Assembly: GCF_000090795.2 (NCBI RefSeq)
Contig: NW_003546248.1
Coordinates: forward strand, 45,009-109,008
DNA length: 64,000 nt
Reading direction: 5' to 3'
Origin: Amphimedon queenslandica
Taxonomy: Eukaryota > Porifera > Demospongiae > Haplosclerida > Niphatidae
The first letter of the stretch is position 1. Every line of letters starts with the position of its first letter. The notes beneath the pieces were generated by a model. The model made no database searches and had not been told where the DNA came from. It worked only from the letters and a program-made list of their open reading frames with translations. Of the stretch, positions 57,627-64,000 are shown piece after piece. Position numbers and translations under genes: made by a program.

Positions 57627-58253
57627 ATGGCTACACCAGGTAAAGGATATAACTACGTTAACCTGGACGACCTCGTTCGCCAGAACTACACCGCAGAGTC
57701 TGAGGCAGGCGTCAACAAGCAGATCAACATGGAGCTGTCAGCTATGTACACCTATCTCTCCATGGTAAATAGGGATTTTAGTTTTGAGTTTTTAGTGGTT
57801 TTGATTTAACCTCAATCTTTTTCTTCCTGTTTCTAGTCTTATTATTTTGACAGGGCTGATGTAGCTCTTCCCAACTTTGCAGCTTACTTCAAGAAGGCAG
57901 CTCATGAGGAGTTTGAACATGCTGAGAAGTTCATGGAGTTCCAGAACAAGAGAGGTGGTAAGATCATCCTCTCTGATATCAAGAAGCCAGAGAAAGATGA
58001 GTGGGGAGTTGGTATTGATGCTATGCTCACAGCGCTAGCCCTGGAGCGTAAAGTAAACCAATCTCTGCTTGATCTTCACGCCATTTCAGACAAAGGGAAT
58101 GACTACCATATGTCCGATTTCATCGAGGGCAACTTCCTTCATGAGCAGGTTGATGCCATCAAGGAGCTGACTGGACACATCACTAATCTGAAACGTGTTG
58201 GTGAGACTGGTCTTGGTGAATACCAGTTTGATAAGGAGTCTCTCTCATCTTGA
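57627..58253 (+). CDS. FTH: Ferritin, H-type (copy 1)
   Basis: Two exons, 57627-57764 and 57837-58253, give 184 residues. Ferritin 24-mers oxidise Fe(II) and store the mineral. Ferroxidase ligands are present: Glu36 and Tyr43 ([11 protein letters not shown]), Glu70, Glu71 and His74 (HEEFEHAEK), and Glu in LALERKVNQ. No signal peptide, so cytosolic. The downstream copy at 60363 is nearly identical over exon 2 and shares the exon border. Confidence 0.97.
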
Positions 58254-58482
58254 GAAAAGTGGCTTTTAATGTTTGAACTTTAGGTTGAACTATGCTATTA
58301 GGCCTTTTGTATCATTAATTATTTACTATCTTTTAATGTTTACTTTTAAGTTGTAATTGTGACTTGACCAAAAATGGAGGGTTTAAAACATCTATGGTTT
58401 AAAATAGGTTTCAAACATTTCACAAGTGTGAGGCCGGGCAAAGGGTGTGTCTAGCTGCAAGCTCCACCCACCCACGTGGAAT

Positions 58483-59954
58483 ATGATGGCGACCAAAATG
58501 ATAAAGAAACCAAAGGGACAATCTAGTCTTTCCTGGGAAGCTTCTCTGACCAAAACGGCAAAACTAACTCGTTCTTTGGCACAAAAGATTGTACTTTATA
58601 AGGATGGTAAGCTGAATGCTATAGAATTTTAAATATCTATTCTAAAGATGATATAATTGCCATCAACAAGCCACCAGGACTAGCAGTTCAAGGTTAGGAA
58701 TAGTCTCCCTTCTTGTTCCTACTCTTTGAATAATCTTTAGGTGACCCTAACGCTAGTCTGGTATCACAAATGGGCTACTGGCAGTATGATAGTCCCCGTC
58801 CTCCTGGCCTAGGGCATCGTATAGACAAGTAAAGTGTATGTGGGTTTGTTTGTATGTCACTTGACAATTAATTAGGGACACGACTGGAGTATTGTTATTG
58901 ACAAGGAACTCTAAGTCGGCTCAAAGGATCAGAGAACTGATTGAAAATAAGCAGATTATCAAAAAATACTGGTCCGTGATCATTATTCTTCACATTGTTG
59001 TTTTTATCTTTGTGATTTTAAGGGCTATCACAATTAATGTGCCAGAGAAGACAAGTGGTAATCAAAACATTAAATTGCTCATATATTTTTACTTTCTGCT
59101 AAAGGCTCCATCACAATTCCACTAAGCACCAAGAACATTGCAACCAGCAAGTCAAAGTCACTTTATAGGGTAACAATACTTTATCATTGTATTAATAGTT
59201 CATCATAATGTCCTAGGTTATACTGAGAACTGACAAAGCTGAAGATTTTAGCAAAGTCAGTAAGATCATCATCATCATGAATAGTTTTAAATGTAATTGT
59301 ATAGCAAGAAATTTTGGAGGGAGTTAAATGTGGTGAATTGATAAATTTTGGTGATTGGTGCCTTTTAATTTGGTGAATTTGTGGTACCAAAATGGCAGAT
59401 TTTTCTTTTGGCGAATGGCTATCAAAATGCCAAATTCGCCAAATTTAATTTCCTCCAGAATTTCCCACTATATGGTACTCTTTTTGAAGAGGATTTTACG
59501 AATGCTTTCCTTTCAGCCATATCTTTCAATTATTTAGGAAAAAGCAGGCTCCAAGCTGTATGGTAGTGTATGCCTAGCATGGACTGACTACACTGTCATC
59601 AGCAGAAAGGGCTCCATTTCATCTTTGCTGGACATTAACCTAAGGACAGGCTTCAAGCACCAAATCAGAGCTCACTTAGCTGATGGTCTCTGTTGCCCAG
59701 TCCTAGGAGACTACCTTTTTGCTGGGCCTTGGTTCAGGAAGGAGAAATCACTTGTGAGGAAGATAGAGAACATTGGCAGCCATGCTGGATATGTTCGTGG
59801 ACCTCTTTACCTTCATGCATATGAAGTGTCCATACCAAGAGAAGGGGGACAGGACCCTATTGTTATCAACGCAACTCTACCTAAATACTTTATTAGTACT
59901 CTCAATGCACTAGGACTTAGAGTACCTTATCGTTATGCAAAGCTAGCTAGGTAG
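58483..59954 (+). CDS. RPUSD4: RluA-type pseudouridine synthase, RPUSD4-like
   Basis: Eight exons (58483-58606, 58648-58692, 58741-58828, 58876-58971, 59023-59057, 59105-59169, 59217-59255, 59538-59954) give 302 residues. RPUSD4 modifies mitochondrial 16S rRNA and tRNAs. Seen: a basic, probably mitochondrial N-terminus (MMATKMIKKPKGQSS), the active-site motif GHRIDKDTTGVLLLTR with the catalytic Asp, and the RluA end FKHQIRAHLADGLCCPVLGD. Exon 4 ends on a weak GTCCGT donor, but the frame leaves no alternative. Intron 7 carries a family C MITE. Two ATGs (58483, 58486) are both possible starts. It sits between the two ferritins. Confidence 0.9.
59299..59475. mobile_element. MITE (family C) in RPUSD4 intron 7
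   Basis: About 177 bp. Ends AAATTTTGGAGGGAGTTAAA and inverse GTGGGAAATTCTGGAGGAAA, with internal GGCGAATGGCTAT as in the 32948-33134 member. Confidence 0.82.
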
Positions 59955-60362
59955 TAGTCTGTATTTCATTGCTAATTGAGAAAGAAATTGTAGTCATCTA
60001 ATTAGGTGGAGGTCAATATTTTAATTTTATGCATGTGTGTGTAGTTGCTGCACGTGAATTGACCTTTTATTATCAGCAAAATGCTGTATAATGTTATACA
60101 ACACTTCAGCGATTATTACATGTCTTGGTCATGTGAGTGAAATTTGTAATAACTGACCAATCAGAATCCACTTATTGCGAAGCGTTGTATAAATCTACAC
60201 GTCCTTTCCTCCCTTACTTCAGTTGTCTTGCTGTGGCAGTGACTGCACGGACTCCTGTGATACTTAAGATCTTTCCTTCTCTTACTATTAAAAGTAAGGT
60301 GCCTTCCTTTGCAAACCTTTTAGCCTACCTTTTACAGACTTCTTGAATCTTGATCGAGTACA
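59955..60362. promoter_or_regulatory. Intergenic region and leader of ferritin 2
   Basis: 408 bp with TATAAAT at 60188-60194 about 30 bp before the IRE, which would put the IRE right at the mRNA 5' end. Confidence 0.6.
60222..60252 (+). promoter_or_regulatory. Iron-responsive element, ferritin 2 leader
   Basis: CAGTGA loop at 60237-60242 on the stem TGTGG/CTGCA (with G-U pairs), again preceded by the unpaired C. It is 120 nt before the start codon. Confidence 0.83.
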
Positions 60363-60970
60363 ATGGCTACTCCAGGCAAAGGTTACTCTTACGTTGACCT
60401 GAATGAGCTTGTCCGCCAGAACTACAGCGCAGAGTCTGAGGCAGGCGTCAACAAGCAGATCAACATGGAGCTGTCAGCTATGTACACCTATCTCTCCATG
60501 GTAAAACCATTTTTTTGTCTCTATTTAAAAGTTTCCTTTCTTTTTAATTGCAGGCCTATTATTTTGACAGGGCTGATGTAGCTCTTCCCAACTTTGCAGC
60601 TTACTTCAAGAAGGCAGCTCATGAGGAGTTCGAACATGCTGAGAAGTTCATGGAGTTCCAGAACAAGAGAGGTGGTAAGATCATCCTCTCTGATATCAAG
60701 AAGCCAGAGAAAGACGAGTGGGGGGTTGGTATTGATGCCATGACTGCTGCTCTGGCTCTGGAGCGTAAAGTCAACCAAGCTCTGCTTGATCTTCATGCTG
60801 TGTCGGACAAAGGGAATGACTACCAGATGTCTGATTTCATTGAGGGCAACTTCCTTCATGAGCAGGTTGATGCCATCAAGGAGCTGACTGGACACATCAC
60901 TAACCTGAAACGTGTTGGTGTCACAGGTCTTGGTGAATACCAGTTTGAGAAGGAGTCCCTCTCTTCTTAA
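60363..60970 (+). CDS. FTH: Ferritin, H-type (copy 2)
   Basis: Two exons, 60363-60500 and 60554-60970, give 184 residues. Differences from copy 1 are few and mostly conservative (YSYVDLNELVRQNYSAES versus [18 protein letters not shown] at the N-terminus; AYYFDRAD versus SYYFDRAD at exon 2). All ferroxidase ligands are retained. The leader has a TATA box and an IRE. Confidence 0.97.
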
Positions 60971-61606
60971 GAAGTCTCTTAAGAACTTGCCTCATGTTGC
61001 TGAACTGAACTATTATACTATATATTATATTAGGCCTTTGGTATGCTAGCTTATTATTAATCTTAGCTGATGTGCTGTTACCCTTTTTTTGAGTAAAATT
61101 GTAACTTGAACAATAAAAAAAGATTTGAACAAAAAGTGTGAACATTATTAGTAGCAATGGCAAGCATTGGTGTGAATCAGCCAGACCTTACTTGGGGAGT
61201 TGCGAAATATGAATAATCTTTAGATATCCTTTTATAGCTTGATGGAATGTTACAATAGCAATATTCATTAGTCTTGTGACACTAATGAATAATATTACTA
61301 TTGTCACAAGACTACTATTGTTGTTGATTATAAATGACAACAATGCTGTATACACTTCAGCATAATTACTCACATGTCCTGGAACCACTTGATAACAGCC
61401 ATTGGTATACATTATCAAAATTGCTACATGTAGGTAATATGCACATACACTTGCATGGCACAAGAGTTGGGGACAACTTTGGGTTTTTTAAGGGAAACCC
61501 TGGGCTATATACCTAATGGTTTTTCAGTAATTGGACTATTCATGTCAATAGCACTTATAGACTATTGTTTACAAAACGAGCTCTTACTATTCAAATTAAA
61601 AAACAA
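60971..61606. other. Convergent intergenic region, ferritin 2 / MON2
   Basis: About 635 bp. A perfect 12-bp-arm inverted repeat (AGTCTTGTGACA ... TGTCACAAGACT) lies near 61270-61313, and AATAAA near 61112 suits the ferritin poly(A) signal. No gene. Confidence 0.55.
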
Positions 61607-63668
61607 TTAAGTAATATTTCTTGAGATTATGTCAGAAAATTCATTGAGGGTATCTTTCAAACACAGCCTAACTTCCAAACTATTGCAAGTGACTGTGTCA
61701 ACTAGCAATGGATACAGCAAGCATAGCTTAGGCCACAGAGACGAATCAACTAATTTTAGAGGGAGAGAGAGAGAGAAAGAGGCATAAAAATGGGAGAAAA
61801 GTTTATCACTGCTAACCAGCTTTCTTGTGCTTAAGAGATTGTATTAGAAAAGTCAGAGATTTTAATACAAGAACAACTTCATTCATTGAAGATCTATATG
61901 TAATAATCAATAATAGTAATAAGTAATTATACTAGGGTATAGAACTACCTTGATGGTGGACAGCTACCACTCAGTCTCTCTTCTTCAATGTAGCCTTTCA
62001 AAACATTTTCAGATCTTTCCAAAATTGCCGTTAAAGCTAATAACACAACATTATCATCATAGCATACACATTTAGCCATACAAGGCAATTTATTGGCAAT
62101 GCAAGTAGCAATTAGATAGTAATAGTTTGTAATGGAAATTTAGCAGTGAACGTGCCAATTAGCGTGCGTTGCTTCACTTGCTTGCCAATTGCTAAAGCCA
62201 ATAAATGTGTCTATAGTACAAACTAACCATCCTGTGAGTTATTCTCTTCTTCCATAAATGACAATTGCAAAAGCAATTCAAAACAATTTTGAGCAAAAGT
62301 TTCTCTCAAAGGAATTTGACTACTAGCTCCTAAAACAATGAAAAGAATAAATAAACAAATAAATTAATAATGATTAAATACCTGTTAATAAAGAGCCTTT
62401 ATTCAACAGTGTTGTCCAGTTTGTTACAAAAGATTGAGGAACATTATTAACCTCTTCTCCTTCAAACAATAGTAACGACACAGTTTTTATTAGCTGTTAT
62501 TGTTAGTAATTATAATTACCAAGTATACAAAATTATAAATTACTGTAATATCAATTTCCTCAGAATTCTTGATCTCTTCTTCGCTCATTAATGATTCTTC
62601 TTGTGTTCTAATAAAAAATTTTATGCTAATACTCTGTATATTATGTAAAACTTACATTTCAGCAAAGAGGAAATCTTTAAAGATAACAATTAATTGGTTC
62701 CAAACGTCACTGTCTTGCTTCAACATTGGAAGGCATAATTTAAGTAACGATAATAAAACATTCAATGGAATTATCCACAAGGAGGCCGGAGTCAAAGAGT
62801 ATCTTAACTTTAAAGGAACATGCAACACCTAAAAATAAAATATAATAATAATAACAGTCTATACTGATTTATAACTTTTATGATTTACTTTAATAAAGGT
62901 TTGTACATATGCGTTGGCAAGCTCCTTGTTGTTGACAATATAACTGGCAAATAATTGAAGGGACAGAGTCAAACAGGACATAGAGAAAGGATTCATATTA
63001 ACATTAACAATCGGAGACTTCACATCAAGTGGGACTAATGAAAGAGGCTGCGGAGGAGTCCACGAATACGAAGAGTACAATAAAAGTTCGTTAATTACTA
63101 TAGACATGAGGGGGTAAGACTCAGGAAATAATGTTAACTGTCTCTCGATGTTGCTAATTTTTGATTTATTTATTAAAGAGTTCTTCGTTTTATGTTCCTC
63201 TTCATCGAAGACGTTGTCACCAGTGAACATACAGACTATACAGGAGAGGACGTTCCTCTGAAGGGATGTAATTAAACTGTCGTTTGTTGAGGGAACTAGG
63301 AATGGAGAGACATCCCTAGATACAGGCATTAGTAATGAGTTACGGAATATGCTAGTGGCTGTGTTTAAACGCTGATATGTGACTGGGTAGTGTGCAGTGA
63401 GAAAAGGGAATATCTCTAAATAGCTTATTAGGAATGTTTGGCTAGGAATATCGTTAAAGAATTTATCAATGTCATTCTGAGACTGGTATGAAGAGAGGAA
63501 ATCACGGATTGAGTCTTCCGGTGGAATGATGATGCTCTTGTTGCCAATTGCCACCCAAGTGGACCAGGCCTTTTCCCATAAGGAAGCAATAGAGTCCTCT
63601 CTGTTCTCCATACCATCACTGCTAATGTCTAGTATCATTTTGAAGCTATTTAATGCAGCCAATGACAC
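61607..63668 (-). CDS. MON2: MON2 homologue, C-terminal part (5' end outside window)
   Basis: Eight exons on the minus strand: 63668-62889, 62828-62656, 62607-62544, 62493-62382, 62329-62228, 62036-61949, 61893-61817 and 61749-61607. MON2 is a large HEAT/armadillo scaffold related to Arf-GEFs without Sec7 activity, acting in endosome-Golgi traffic with Dopey. Matches include LWEKAWSTWVAIGNKSI, MPVSRDVSPFLVPSTNDSL, VLHVPLKLRYS and the late RSENVLKGYIEEERLSGSCP. The C-terminus ends FSDIISRNIT. Earlier exons lie beyond 64000; the intron starting at 63669 is filled with inverted family B repeats. Confidence 0.9.
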
Positions 63669-63715
63669 CTAATATAATAATAATAATAATAATTATTATT
63701 ATTATTATACAGCAA

Positions 63716-64000
63716 GTGGTATTTTTCAGAATTGATGTGACATAATTTAAAAACTTTTAATCAGAATCAACTCAAACTTTCTATTTTTCAAAATTTGCTA
63801 GTTTTTAAAAATTGCTCATAACTTCAGAATTTGAGCTCGGAATCGGCTCAAACTTTCTACATAGCATAAGGACATCAATATGCATCAGAAAATGTAATAA
63901 AAATTTGGGGTGATTTTGGAGCCATTTTTTGGAAAAAACCATGGGCTATAGCCTTGGGTATTTTTCAAAATCTGCTACTTTTTAAAAATTGCTCATAACT
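63716..64000. repeat. Family B 177-bp repeat, inverted, in MON2 intron
   Basis: One and a half units in the opposite orientation to the UPF2 arrays: ccatgggctatagccttggg near 63938-63957 and actttctacatagcataagg. It continues past the window edge. Confidence 0.85.

Noticed and set aside
58447-58482. Upstream extension of the RPUSD4 reading frame
   Set aside because: It would begin at a non-ATG codon; two ATGs follow at 58483 and 58486.
1-64000. tRNA or rRNA genes
   Set aside because: Read by eye on both strands for clover-leaf A/B boxes and conserved rRNA segments; none convincing. A tRNAscan run would settle it.

Overview
The window is nuclear DNA of an early-branching animal, most likely a demosponge such as Amphimedon queenslandica. 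That organism call is inference. It rests on an animal gene set (TBK1-like kinase, PKA RII, BRPF, IRE-bearing ferritins), compact multi-exon genes with 50-150 bp introns, very short intergenic spaces, AT-rich introns full of (ATT)n and TACATGTA motifs, and two N10 scaffold gaps. Gene models below were assembled by hand: exon joins were accepted only where GT/AG (in one case AT/AC) borders kept the frame and, where a family was recognised, the homology.

Layout. 1-11 kb, minus strand: a ubiquitin-like-domain protein cut by the window edge, a VIT/VWA protein, twinfilin (with an apparent U12-type AT-AC intron), and a DUF4139-like protein with an embedded ubiquitin fold. 11-18 kb, plus strand: a TBK1/IKK-epsilon-type kinase followed 114 bp later by CHIP/STUB1. 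18-27.7 kb is a scrambled accessory region: a truncated 3' copy of UPF2 (internally deleted, with a LINE fragment inserted), a TRMU 5' fragment, a decayed kinase-like ORF, and a Penelope-like element bounded by ~250 bp direct repeats. 27.9-37.5 kb, minus strand: the complete UPF2 gene (33 exons, 1183 codons), with a 177-bp tandem repeat in one intron and a hAT-type MITE in another.

37.9-46.6 kb: a small HEAT-repeat protein, PKA type II regulatory subunit, a secreted EGF-like protein, Sm protein F, and a divergent H2A/H2B pair. 47-53.8 kb, minus strand: a BRPF-type PHD/bromodomain/PWWP protein. 54.4-61 kb, plus strand: an iron/haem neighbourhood with 5-aminolevulinate synthase, two H-type ferritins that each carry an IRE-like hairpin in the 5' leader, and an RPUSD4-like pseudouridine synthase between them. 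61.6-64 kb, minus strand: the 3' part of MON2.

Functional threads: ubiquitin-type folds and ubiquitin ligation recur in the first 18 kb (two UBL proteins, the TBK1 ULD, the CHIP U-box). ALAS and the ferritins form a haem synthesis/iron storage block. Five gene pairs are head-to-head with 220-600 bp between start codons. The most notable observations are the AT-AC twinfilin intron, the partial UPF2 duplication with its repeat history, the ferritin IREs, and two related dispersed repeat families that share a central CTATAG palindrome.
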